A DNA stretch of 48,061 nt from Bacillota bacterium (GTDB taxonomy: Bacteria; Bacillota; Clostridia; DSM-8532). The translations under genes were made by a program, and so were the position numbers. The stretch lies in NCBI GenBank assembly GCA_023440865.1, contig JAEXRM010000229.1:1-48061 (forward strand), given 5' to 3'. A model generated the notes under the pieces. It searched no databases, was not told the DNA's origin, and saw only the letters and a program-made list of their open reading frames with translations. Position 1 is the stretch's first letter, and every line of letters starts with the position of its first letter. Positions 1-7,882 of the stretch are shown here, piece after piece.

Positions 1-1
1 C

Positions 2-499
2 ATTTGCACCAAGCTTGAGGTGCTATCGGGATATTATCGGGAATTGATGGATGTCACGGCAGATGTGAGTTTTGAGACCTATGCCGGCAGCACGCTCATT
101 CGGCGCGGCTGCGAGCGGCTGATCCAGCTGGTCGTGGAATGCGCGACAGACATCAACTGCATGATTCTCAAGGGCTTGGAGAAACCGGCGCCGAAGGATT
201 ACTTCAACTCCTTCATCGAACTGGGCGAAGCCGGTGTCCTGGATATGGAGCTGGAGCTGCGGATCGCGCCTTCGACGGGCTTGCTGCATATCCTCGTCCA
301 TGAGTACCAGAAGATTGACGACCGTATCGTGTATCATTCGCTGGCATCTGTCCGGACACAATATGCGGCGTATATCGAAAAAGTGGCTGCCTGGGTGGGT
401 GCTGAGATCATCAATATGACCGATTCCTGTCACCGCGTCAATCCGCACGCTTCTTTCAACGACCCGCGTCCACCCGAGCCGCCCCTTCCCGCTGCATGA
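2..499 (+). CDS. HepT-like (DUF86) toxin, 5' end missing
   Basis: The reading frame is open from the first bases, so the gene starts upstream of the window; 165 codons are visible. The all-helical sequence with 'EKPAPKDYFNSFIELGEAGV' and then 'GLLHILVHEY' matches the HepT/DUF86 family, the RNase-toxin half of MntA-HepT modules, in which MntA (a nucleotidyltransferase) AMPylates a tyrosine of HepT. The family motif is R-X4-H-X-Y. The His (codon at 299-301) and Tyr are kept, but the Arg position is Leu (CTG at 284-286, one base from an Arg codon) and the following Asn is His, so the nuclease may be impaired. The 3' end overlaps the convergent topoisomerase gene by 44 bp. A partner mntA would be expected just upstream. 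The Pro-rich C-terminal tail is atypical. Confidence 0.75.
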   Translation: MCTKLEVLSGYYRELMDVTADVSFETYAGSTLIRRGCERLIQLVVECATDINCMILKGLEKPAPKDYFNSFIELGEAGVLDMELELRIAPSTGLLHILVHEYQKIDDRIVYHSLASVRTQYAAYIEKVAAWVGAEIINMTDSCHRVNPHASFNDPRPPEPPLPAA

Positions 500-2480
500 C
501 CTGGGCAAGCTGAGCACCCGCCCGGCCGTGGTGCTTCACCTTGTCGATGGTGCGGCGGATGTAGGCCTCGAGCTTTTCGATGAAAACCGCCTCCGTCGTT
601 TCGCCGGTCTGGATGAGGGTGAGTCCCTTTTCCCAGCTGGCCGTCAGGGCCGGATTGAGCAGCTCCTTCGCCGACAGCCGCACCAGCGCCACGATGGCTT
701 CTCCCTTGTCGGTGGGTGTGACCACCTGCGACTTTGGGTGGATGCGGATGTAGCCGATATCGGTGAGTTTCTTGATGATGCTTGCACGGGTGGCCGAGGT
801 GCCGATGCCGCTGGACTTGATTTGCGCGCGCAGTTCCTCGTTCTCGATGTACTTGCCCGCCTTTTCCATGGTCAGGATGAGCGAACCGTCGGTGAACCGG
901 GCCGGCGGCTTGGTTTCGCGCTCCTCGAGCTCGTAGCCGGTCACGTCGCACGTTTCCTTTTTTACGAGCTTGTGGATGGGCGAGTCCGACACATCGTCAT
1001 CCCCCTTGGCGGCGGTCACGTCGTAGATCTCCTTCCAGCCCGGGCTCTTCAGCGTCTTGGAGCTGGTGGTGAAGGTCTCGCCGCCGACATCGGTCTCCAC
1101 CTTCACCGTGGCGTACTCCGCCGACGGGTAGAAAATGGCCAGGAACCGCTTGACGATGAGGGTGTAGACATTGCGCGCATCCGTGTCGAGGGCGTCGGGA
1201 TCCGCGGCGACATACGTGGGGATGATGGCGTAGTGGTCGGTCACCTTCTCGTCGTCGACAAAGCGCTTGCTGTCCTTCGTGACGCTGATCCTGCCAAAAT
1301 CCTTGATGCGCAGCACGGCGTCCTTCCAGGCGGGCTGGCCGAACAGGCCGTTGAGCACCTTCGGCAGCTCCGGCACGACCTCTGTGGACAAGACACGGCT
1401 GTCGGTACGCGGATAGGAGATGTACTTCTTTTCGTACAGGCCCTGGGCGACCTCGAGCACCCGGTCCACGGGCATCTTGAAGCGCCGGTTGGCCTCGGAC
1501 TGCAGTTCGGCCAGGTTGAACAGCAGCGGCGGCGGCTCGGGCTTGACCTTCGACTCGACCTTGCGCACTTCCCCGGTCTTGCCGGAAAGGCGTTCGATGA
1601 GGGCCTGCGCGTCCTCCTTCGTGAGGGCGTCGCCGGCCTCATCTTCAGGCAATGAGCCGGCATCTCCTGCGGAAGCGCCTGAGGCCGCACCCTTTTCCTT
1701 GCGCACCTTTTTCTTCGCCGGCTGCCAGCGTCCCTTGTAGGCGATGCCGCTGTCGCGCGAGACAAAGGACGCGACGACGGCGTAGTTGATCTTCGGCACG
1801 AAATGCCGGATTTCCAGCTCGCGTTCCACCACCAGCCCCAGCACGCACGTCATGACGCGACCGATGGCGATGACCGCTGATTTCTGCTCCTTGAGCCAGT
1901 TTGCCAGGTCGCGGCCGTATTGGCAGGTGTACAGGCGCGAGAAGTTCATGCCGAACAGCCAGTCCTCCTTCGCGCGGCAGTAGGCGGCTTTGCCCAGGTT
2001 GTCGTAGGCCGAGATGTCCTTGGCGTCCGAAATGCCCTTTTTTACGGCCTCTTCCGTCTGCGCGGAAATCCACACGCGGCGGGCCGGCTTGTCGGAGCCG
2101 CTCTGGGTGTAGACCAGCCGGAAAATGTACTCACCTTCGCGGCCCGAGTCGGTGCAGGCATACACGCAGTCGACATCCGGACGGTTCAGCAGGCTCGAGA
2201 CGACCTCGAACTGCTGGCGGTTCCCCTTCTCCTCGATGACCTGGTATTGCCATACCTCGGGGATGATGGGCAGGTGATGCACCCGCCACTGCTTCCATTC
2301 CGGGTTGTAGGCGTCGGGGTAGGCCATCGTGACCAGATGGCCGAAGCACCAGGTGACGATGGCGTCCCGTGATTCGGCGAAGCCGCGGCCGCGGTCGGCA
2401 CGCGCAATGTCGACCCCCAGCACGGTGGCGAAGCTGGCGGCGACGGAAGGTTTTTCGGTGATGTAGAGCGCTTTGCCCAA
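456..2480 (-). CDS. topB: DNA topoisomerase III (type IA)
   Basis: Type IA topoisomerase that relaxes or decatenates DNA through a 5'-phosphotyrosine intermediate. The 674-aa product starts with a TOPRIM domain (ITEKPS at about 7-11; acidic DSGREGE at 111-117). The catalytic Tyr is Y356 in YISYPRTDSR, and GIGTSATRASIIKKL follows later. There are no C-terminal zinc fingers. A charged, low-complexity insert sits around residues 255-290. The frame is open upstream, but the domain begins at a TTG codon (2478-2480) preceded by GGAGG five bases away, giving the expected GKALYITEKPS N-terminus; the Pro-rich upstream extension is not conserved-looking. Length fits chromosomal TopB. The gene is convergent with and overlaps the HepT-like gene. 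Confidence 0.93.
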   Translation of the reverse strand: MGKALYITEKPSVAASFATVLGVDIARADRGRGFAESRDAIVTWCFGHLVTMAYPDAYNPEWKQWRVHHLPIIPEVWQYQVIEEKGNRQQFEVVSSLLNRPDVDCVYACTDSGREGEYIFRLVYTQSGSDKPARRVWISAQTEEAVKKGISDAKDISAYDNLGKAAYCRAKEDWLFGMNFSRLYTCQYGRDLANWLKEQKSAVIAIGRVMTCVLGLVVERELEIRHFVPKINYAVVASFVSRDSGIAYKGRWQPAKKKVRKEKGAASGASAGDAGSLPEDEAGDALTKEDAQALIERLSGKTGEVRKVESKVKPEPPPLLFNLAELQSEANRRFKMPVDRVLEVAQGLYEKKYISYPRTDSRVLSTEVVPELPKVLNGLFGQPAWKDAVLRIKDFGRISVTKDSKRFVDDEKVTDHYAIIPTYVAADPDALDTDARNVYTLIVKRFLAIFYPSAEYATVKVETDVGGETFTTSSKTLKSPGWKEIYDVTAAKGDDDVSDSPIHKLVKKETCDVTGYELEERETKPPARFTDGSLILTMEKAGKYIENEELRAQIKSSGIGTSATRASIIKKLTDIGYIRIHPKSQVVTPTDKGEAIVALVRLSAKELLNPALTASWEKGLTLIQTGETTEAVFIEKLEAYIRRTIDKVKHHGRAGAQLAQVMQREGAARVDAGR

Positions 2481-2731
2481 AGGGTCCTCCGGAAAAGGGT
2501 CGCTGTGTGGCCGGTCTTTTTGTGATGATCGGTTCCATGCAGTCGGATCCGCTGCGGTCGACTCGGCCTTCATAGAATACGGCAACGAAGCGGAAAAGTA
2601 AAACGCCGGGACAGGGAGCGGGGGGAGGCAGGGTGGATCAAGCGACTCGGCGGGAGTGCCGGTGTGCAGGCGCATTTCGCGCTGCCCGCGACGGGTGTGG
2701 ATCATGTGCCTGCATGCTGTGGAATTACCCG

Positions 2732-2760
2732 TTGCGTGATCATGTCAGATGGGGTAAGAT
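2732..2760 (+). promoter_or_regulatory. Predicted sigma-A promoter of the LacI-family gene
   Basis: TTGCGT at 2732-2737 and TAAGAT at 2755-2760 are separated by 17 bases. The palindrome at 2766-2783 lies just downstream, about where transcription would start, which suits autorepression. Confidence 0.5.
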
Positions 2761-2765
2761 GAGTG

Positions 2766-2783
2766 TGCGCAAACGTTCGCACA
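2766..2783. promoter_or_regulatory. LacI-type operator palindrome before lacI-family gene
   Basis: TGCGCAAACGTTCGCACA is a palindrome with central CG (seven of nine base pairs symmetrical), the usual form of LacI-family operators. It shares GCAAACGNTYGCA with the site at 3899-3912 before fucI. It lies immediately after the predicted -10 box and is probably bound by the regulator encoded at 2826. Confidence 0.55.
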
Positions 2784-2825
2784 ATCGAGTGGAGATGAAG
2801 ACACCGGCGCTGGACAGGGGGAGAC

Positions 2826-3860
2826 ATGGGCGCGACATTGAAAGACGTGGCCCGCATGGCGGGGGTATCGGCCGCCACCGTGTCCCGCGTGCTGCAGGAT
2901 CATCCGCGCATCAGTGCGAAGACGAAGATCCGCGTGCGCGCCTGCATCACGGAGCTTGGCTATACCGTCAACAATGTCGCCCGCTCGCTCAAGACCAGCC
3001 GATCCCGCACGATCGGGTTCGTGTGCCCGGAACTGACGAACAGCTTTTTCATGATGATTGCCAAGGGGGCCGAGGATGAGCTCAAGAATGCGGGCTGCAG
3101 CCTCATCCTGTGCAATTCGCGCGAGAATGCGCTTGAGGAGGGCGCCCGCCTGCAGTTGCTGATGGAGCAGTGTGTGGACGGCATCATCCTCATTCCGGCC
3201 ACGCGCTCCGCATCGCACATGGGTGCCATCCGCGATGCGGGCATCCCCGTGGTCACCGTCGACCGCACACTCGATGATTGGCCGACCGACGCGGTGCTGG
3301 TCGACAATGTCGGCGGCAGCCGGGCCGCGACGATCGCCCTTTTGGAGAAGGGACGCGGACGCATCGCCTACATCGGCGGCGACCGCTCGCTCCTCACGGC
3401 CCGGGAGCGTGATGAGGGCTACCGCATGGCTTTGGCGGAGCGGGGCATTGCCGTTGAGGAACGCATCGTGCGCTACGGAGATTTCCATGCCGAAAGCGGG
3501 TTTGCCCTCATGCGCGAGCTCATGCGGATGGACAACCCGCCGGACACGGTTTTCATCGCCAACTACTTCATGTACCTTGGTGCTGTGCGCTGGCTGCTCA
3601 CCGAGGATGCGCGCCGCCTGCGCGCGCATCGGGGGCCGAGGGCCCCGGTCATGCTGGCCAACTTCGACAACCTCGAGCACCTTTCCGTATTCGGCGGGTC
3701 GGAAATTGTCGTCGAGCAGCCCATGCAGGCACTCGGCCAGCAGGCGGCGCGGCTGCTGCTCGAACGCATCGATGGAAACCGGGATGGCTTTCCCCGGACC
3801 ATCCGGCTCGGGACGACGCTCGCATATCCGGAAAGGAAGCTGGAACAAAGATACGAATGA
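2826..3860 (+). CDS. LacI-family transcriptional regulator
   Basis: A 344-aa sugar-responsive repressor. The N-terminal helix-turn-helix is LKDVARMAGVSAATVSRVLQ (residues 5-24), followed by the hinge-helix region (NNVARSLKTSRSRTIGFVCP). A periplasmic-binding-protein-like effector domain runs from about residue 60 to the end (VDGIILIPA, GIPVVTVDR, RIAYIGGDR). The ATG follows GGGGGAG. The gene precedes fucI on the same strand, and both have a GCAAACG-type palindrome upstream. It is therefore inferred to control itself and L-fucose isomerase, with L-fucose or a derivative as the likely ligand. The effector cannot be read from sequence. Confidence 0.9.
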   Translation: MGATLKDVARMAGVSAATVSRVLQDHPRISAKTKIRVRACITELGYTVNNVARSLKTSRSRTIGFVCPELTNSFFMMIAKGAEDELKNAGCSLILCNSRENALEEGARLQLLMEQCVDGIILIPATRSASHMGAIRDAGIPVVTVDRTLDDWPTDAVLVDNVGGSRAATIALLEKGRGRIAYIGGDRSLLTARERDEGYRMALAERGIAVEERIVRYGDFHAESGFALMRELMRMDNPPDTVFIANYFMYLGAVRWLLTEDARRLRAHRGPRAPVMLANFDNLEHLSVFGGSEIVVEQPMQALGQQAARLLLERIDGNRDGFPRTIRLGTTLAYPERKLEQRYE

Positions 3861-3898
3861 AAGACGCCAGCCTTCACATGCCTCTTGGCCTCAAACAG

Positions 3899-3912
3899 TG
3901 CAAACGATTGCA
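3899..3912. promoter_or_regulatory. LacI/CcpA-type operator before fucI
   Basis: TGCAAACGATTGCA is a central-CG palindrome with one mismatched pair, lying between the lacI-family stop and fucI. It matches 11 of 13 positions of the core of the palindrome at 2766-2783. It also fits the catabolite-repression cre consensus (TGNAARCGNWWWCA) at all but one position, so it could serve the local LacI protein, CcpA or both. No convincing -35/-10 pair was found beside it. Confidence 0.55.
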
Positions 3913-4064
3913 TAACCTGCGCACCACAACAAGCACACATCAAGGAATCGACGTTCCCTGCCACCACCGAAACGAGAAACGGCCAATCTGTGCGACAAAG
4001 CACCCGCAGCCCATCCGTCCAACCGGATGACAACGTGCGCCCGACAGGCAAGGAGGAGAAGCTC

Positions 4065-5858
4065 ATGTCCAACATCAAGACGGTCCGCAACCTCGGTTCC
4101 CTTCCCAAGGTTGGCATCCGCCCCACCATCGACGGCCGCCGCCGCGGCGTGCGCGAATCGCTCGAAGTGCAGGTCATGAACATGGCCAGGGCCGCCGCCG
4201 AGCTCATTTCATCCAATCTGCGCCATCCCAACGGCGAGCCGGTGGCATGCGTCATCGCCGACACCTGCATCGGCGGTGCCCGCGAGGCGGCCGCCTGCGC
4301 GGAGAAGTTCCAGCAGGAAGGCGTCGGCGTTTCGCTGACCGTCACGCCCTGCTGGTGCTACGGTTCCGAGACGATGGACATGGATCCCTTCCTGCCCAAG
4401 GCCGTCTGGGGCTTCAACGGCACGGAGCGTCCCGGTGCCGTATACCTGGCCGCCGTGCTGGCCGCGCACGCCCAGAAGGGGCTGCCCGCGTTCGGCATCT
4501 ATGGCCGCGACGTGCAGGACGGCAGCGACCGCTCCATTCCGGCGGACGTGAAGGAAAAGATCCTGCGTTTCACGAAGGCGGGTCTCGCGGTCGCCACGAT
4601 GAAGGGCAAGGCGTACCTCTCCATGGGCTCGGTGTCCATGGGCATCGCCGGTTCCATCGTCGATCCGGACTTTTTCCAGGAATACCTCGGCATGCGCAAC
4701 GAGTCGGTCGACATGTCCGAATTCACGCGCCGCATCGATGAAGGCATCTACGACAAGGAAGAGTTCGAGCGCGCCCTTGCCTGGGTGAAGGCCAACTGCA
4801 AGGAGGGCAAGGACCTCAATGCGCCCGAAGCCCGGAAGAGCCGCGCGGTCAAGGATGCCGAATGGGAATTCGTCGTCAAGATGGTCCTCATCGGCCGCGA
4901 CCTGATGGTCGGCAATCCGCGCCTGGCGGAGCTCGGCTTCGGCGAGGAGGCCCTGGGCCACTTCGCCATCGCCTCCGGCTTCCAGGGCCAGCGCCACTGG
5001 ACCGACCATTTCCCCAACGGCGACTTCATGGAAGCCATCCTCAACTCCTCCTTCGACTGGAACGGCCTGCGCGAAGCCTTTGTCGTGGCCACCGAGAACG
5101 ACTGCCTCAACGGCGTCGCCATGCTGTTCGGCCACCTGCTGACGAACACCGCCCAGGTCTTCGCCGACGTGCGCACCTACTGGAGCCCGGATGCCATCGC
5201 GCGTGTCACCGGCTGGAACCCGCAGGGGGATGCCGCCAACGGCCTGATCCACCTGCTGAACTCCGGTGCGGCGGCCCTTGACGGCTGCGGCCGGCAGCAG
5301 GCGGACGGAAAGCCCGTGATGAAGCCGTTCTGGGAGATCACCGAGGACGAGAAGAATGCCTGCCTCAACGCCACGGGCTGGGATCCGGCCAACTCCGGCT
5401 ACTTCCGCGGCGGCGGATTCTCTTCCTGCTTCCGCACCGTGGGCGGCATGCCGGTCACGATGATCCGCGTGAACCTCGTCAAGGGGCTGGGCCCGGTCCT
5501 GCAGCTGGCCGAGGGCGTGACGGTCGAGCTGCCGGACGATGTGGCGAAGAAGCTTGAGGACCGCACCGATCCCACCTGGCCGTCCACCTGGTTCGCCCCC
5601 CGCCTCACCGGCGAGGGTGCGTTCACCGATGTGTACAGCGTCATGGCTAACTGGGGCGCCAACCATGGTTCCTTCTGCTACGGGCATGTGGGCGCCGATT
5701 TCATCACACTGGCCTCGATGCTGCGCATCCCGGTCTGCATGCACAATGTGGCCGACGGGAAGATTTTCCGTCCGGCAGCCTGGAACGCGTTCGGCACGCA
5801 GGACCTCGAAGCGGCCGACTACCGCGCCTGTGCCGCGCTGGGGCCGATTTACGGTTGA
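4065..5858 (+). CDS. fucI: L-fucose isomerase
   Basis: Converts L-fucose to L-fuculose (also D-arabinose to D-ribulose in this family), a Mn-dependent ketol isomerase of the cytoplasm. The 597-aa length is typical. The metal and catalytic residues of the E. coli enzyme have clear equivalents: E344 in ATENDCLNG, D368 in FADVRTYWSP and H534 in NWGANHGSFCYGH. The ATG is preceded by AAGGAGGAGAAGCTC; the longer open frame upstream lacks conserved sequence. It follows a LacI-family regulator and has its own palindrome upstream. No fuculokinase, fuculose-phosphate aldolase or fucose transporter is adjacent, so the later steps must come from elsewhere, possibly the rhamnose kinase and aldolase at 44.9-48 kb. 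Confidence 0.95.
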   Translation: MSNIKTVRNLGSLPKVGIRPTIDGRRRGVRESLEVQVMNMARAAAELISSNLRHPNGEPVACVIADTCIGGAREAAACAEKFQQEGVGVSLTVTPCWCYGSETMDMDPFLPKAVWGFNGTERPGAVYLAAVLAAHAQKGLPAFGIYGRDVQDGSDRSIPADVKEKILRFTKAGLAVATMKGKAYLSMGSVSMGIAGSIVDPDFFQEYLGMRNESVDMSEFTRRIDEGIYDKEEFERALAWVKANCKEGKDLNAPEARKSRAVKDAEWEFVVKMVLIGRDLMVGNPRLAELGFGEEALGHFAIASGFQGQRHWTDHFPNGDFMEAILNSSFDWNGLREAFVVATENDCLNGVAMLFGHLLTNTAQVFADVRTYWSPDAIARVTGWNPQGDAANGLIHLLNSGAAALDGCGRQQADGKPVMKPFWEITEDEKNACLNATGWDPANSGYFRGGGFSSCFRTVGGMPVTMIRVNLVKGLGPVLQLAEGVTVELPDDVAKKLEDRTDPTWPSTWFAPRLTGEGAFTDVYSVMANWGANHGSFCYGHVGADFITLASMLRIPVCMHNVADGKIFRPAAWNAFGTQDLEAADYRACAALGPIYG

Positions 5859-5960
5859 ACGGCAGCAAGGTGGTCCGGTTGCGGATCTGCGCTGTATGAC
5901 CGCACAGGCGGCATGCGCATGACCCGGCCCGGACACGGCATGAAGTCCGACTCAAAAGCG

Positions 5961-5992
5961 CAGGCCCGTTCCCTGATGTGGGAACGGGCCTG
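5961..5992. terminator. Strong hairpin terminator after fucI
   Basis: A perfect 13-bp stem (CAGGCCCGTTCCC with GGGAACGGGCCTG) with a 6-base loop follows AAAAGCG and precedes TTT. It lies about 100 bases after the fucI stop and could also serve the converging gene ending at 6091. Confidence 0.65.
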
Positions 5993-6065
5993 TTTGCCGG
6001 TGCGGGGAACGGGCCTGCTTGCCGGTGCGGGGAACGGGCCCGCCTGCCAGCTCGGGAACCGGGCC
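5980..6065. repeat. 25-bp tandem repeat array (about 3.5 copies) from a terminator arm
   Basis: The right arm of the terminator plus spacer (beginning GGGAACGGGCCTG) recurs at 5980, 6005, 6030 and, degenerate, 6054, with a 25-bp period (24 for the last step). Each copy can in principle pair with the single left arm at 5961-5973, giving alternative hairpins. Confidence 0.8.
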
Positions 6066-6090
6066 ATTCGTGTCGATCCGGTCCGCCGGA

Positions 6091-7578
6091 TCAGTCGGCG
6101 GTCAAATCGGGCGAGGCGGCACGGGTTGTCGGGAAGTATTTCATGTCCTCCTTCAGAAGATGCCTGTTGATGACTGCTTCGGTGATGAAGGAAAACACAG
6201 CGGAGGACTTGACCTCACCTGTCAGGAGGCGTTCCTCGAAACGGGACGCCTCCTCGAGCAAATCGACGTGAAGCTGGGCATGCAGATCAAGCTCGGGCCA
6301 GCCGAGCTTGCCGAGTATGCGCTCCTCGTCCCAGAAGTGGTGCTGGATGTGCGCCAGCAGGTGCTGCATGCTCCGGTGGATGCCGTCGAGGCTCGAGCCG
6401 ATCAGGGACATGTCCATCATGTCATTGGCCATGTCGAGCAAATCGCGGTGCTGCCGGTCGATCTGGCGGTTCCCGCTTTCCCACGCCGGCTGCCAGGCAT
6501 ACCGGGCCGGGGCCGCGGGGGCGCCCATATCCATGCCCATGTGTCCGCGGACCTGGTTTCCACCCAGATTGCGTGCTTCCTGCACTGCCCGGTCGATGTT
6601 GCGGAACCAGGCGGAGTGGGTTTCGCCCTTGCCGCGCTCCGCCACGCCGAAGCTGGCTGTGACGGTGCCGACGTCGGGATGGGACATGTCGCTGATGACC
6701 CGCCGCATGCGCTCGGCGGAGCGCTGTCCGCTTTCGACCGTGGTGTGCGGCATGAGGATGGCGAACGATTCGCCGCCCCACCGCGCCAGGATGTCCGGCT
6801 TGCGGATGTGGGAGGCCACCATGTTGGCGACGCGGTTCAGGATGCGGTCCGACACCTCGTAACCCCAGCTTTCCTGCATGCGCTTGAAGTCGTCCAGCTC
6901 GAAGATGAGCATCGACAACGCGGTGCCGTAGCGGGTGGACCGGTCGATCTCCTCCTGCGCGCGCTGGGAGAGAAACTGCCGGTTGTACAGCCCGGTCATT
7001 TCATCGCGTATGACGATTTCGCCCAGCAGGCGGTTTTTTGATGCCAGCTCATTGGCCAGGTTCATCCGTTCGATTTCCAGCTGCTGCAGGTTGACACGCA
7101 TGTCCTGCACCTGCATCTGCAGGCGCTGCAGATCGTCCTTGAGCAGACGGCGGTCCGTGACGTCGTGGGAGATGCCGACCAGCTCGATGTTGCCGGTACC
7201 TGGATCCTCTCCCAGCAGGGTTGTCCATTCGAAATCGCGTTCCAGCCCGTTGCGGCACAGCTGCCGGACTGTCAGTCGGTCGCGCAGGACATCCGCGGTT
7301 CGGTCGCCACTCTGGTAGCGGGCCAGACGTTCTTCCAGCGCAAGGCGGACCTTGACGAGCGAGTCGGGGGCAAGCGCTTCCGCCAGGGAGCGGCTCTCGG
7401 CCGCTTCGACCGTCATGCCCCACTGGCCGGCAGCTGCGGCGCTCACAAACAGATATCGTTCCGAATCGGGCTCCAGCAGCCAGATGCAGTCCTCCACCTG
7501 GCCAGCCAGGCTGCGGCAGCGGTCGGCGGCCTTGTCGCGGATTTCGGTCGGGGCGGGGGTGCTACGCTCGTCAGACAT
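6091..7578 (-). CDS. PAS - degenerate GGDEF - bacteriohemerythrin signalling protein
   Basis: A 495-aa cytoplasmic protein. A PAS-like N-terminal domain (about 25-140) is followed by a coiled coil (about 145-185), a GGDEF domain (about 190-345) and a C-terminal hemerythrin (about 362-485). The hemerythrin keeps the diiron ligands H377, H414, E418, H433, H437, H473 and D478, so oxygen (or NO) sensing is likely. The GGDEF signature reads GGESF (268-272), with Ser in place of the fourth-position Glu, and the usual GH/GD motifs nearby are GY/SD, so cyclase activity is doubtful. The inhibitory-site motif RxxD (259-262, RKPD) is intact, so it may bind c-di-GMP instead. The chosen ATG has GGAGG seven bases upstream; an ATG two codons earlier is too close to it. 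A TATAAT-like -10 lies at 7713-7718. Confidence 0.85.
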   Translation of the reverse strand: MSDERSTPAPTEIRDKAADRCRSLAGQVEDCIWLLEPDSERYLFVSAAAAGQWGMTVEAAESRSLAEALAPDSLVKVRLALEERLARYQSGDRTADVLRDRLTVRQLCRNGLERDFEWTTLLGEDPGTGNIELVGISHDVTDRRLLKDDLQRLQMQVQDMRVNLQQLEIERMNLANELASKNRLLGEIVIRDEMTGLYNRQFLSQRAQEEIDRSTRYGTALSMLIFELDDFKRMQESWGYEVSDRILNRVANMVASHIRKPDILARWGGESFAILMPHTTVESGQRSAERMRRVISDMSHPDVGTVTASFGVAERGKGETHSAWFRNIDRAVQEARNLGGNQVRGHMGMDMGAPAAPARYAWQPAWESGNRQIDRQHRDLLDMANDMMDMSLIGSSLDGIHRSMQHLLAHIQHHFWDEERILGKLGWPELDLHAQLHVDLLEEASRFEERLLTGEVKSSAVFSFITEAVINRHLLKEDMKYFPTTRAASPDLTAD

Positions 7579-7882
7579 GCACATACCTCCGGCGGCGGAT
7601 GGGTTCGCTGCGTGGATCCAGTGGCAGGCTGCATGGTGAGGTTCCGTTGCTGTGTCCACACCACGGCTGCATGGAGTGGCTCCGTATGGATTCACATCCC
7701 GGCTGCCATTTCATTATATCCTGTTTTCGCTATTCGTGCGGATGTTTTCGCACCCCATGCCACGCACCACATCGCACGCCGCAACACGCTCAAGCAAAAA
7801 CGGCCGATGTGGCGCACCGGGACACCCGGGTCAGCCATCGGCCGTTGTCATGCCGCCAACCTGTCGTTTGCGCTGTGTCCGC
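7579..7882. other. Intergenic region between two minus-strand genes
   Basis: Holds the leader and a possible -10 (TATAAT on the minus strand at 7713-7718, no good -35) of the PAS/GGDEF/hemerythrin gene, and the terminator of the upstream minus-strand gene at 7801-7844. No further gene is seen. Confidence 0.5.
7801..7844 (-). terminator. Rho-independent terminator of the hypothetical gene at 7883
   Basis: Arms CGGCCGATG (7801-7809) and CATCGGCCG (7836-7844) form a 9-bp stem with additional ACCGGG/CCCGGGT pairing inside. On the minus strand it is followed by TTTTTGCTT. It lies about 40 bases past the stop of the minus-strand gene ending at 7883. Confidence 0.8.

Noticed and set aside
456..2705. 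Longer topoisomerase starting about 75 residues upstream
   Set aside because: The extra N-terminus is Pro-rich and unlike the family; the TTG at 2480 has a good ribosome binding site and gives the expected domain start.
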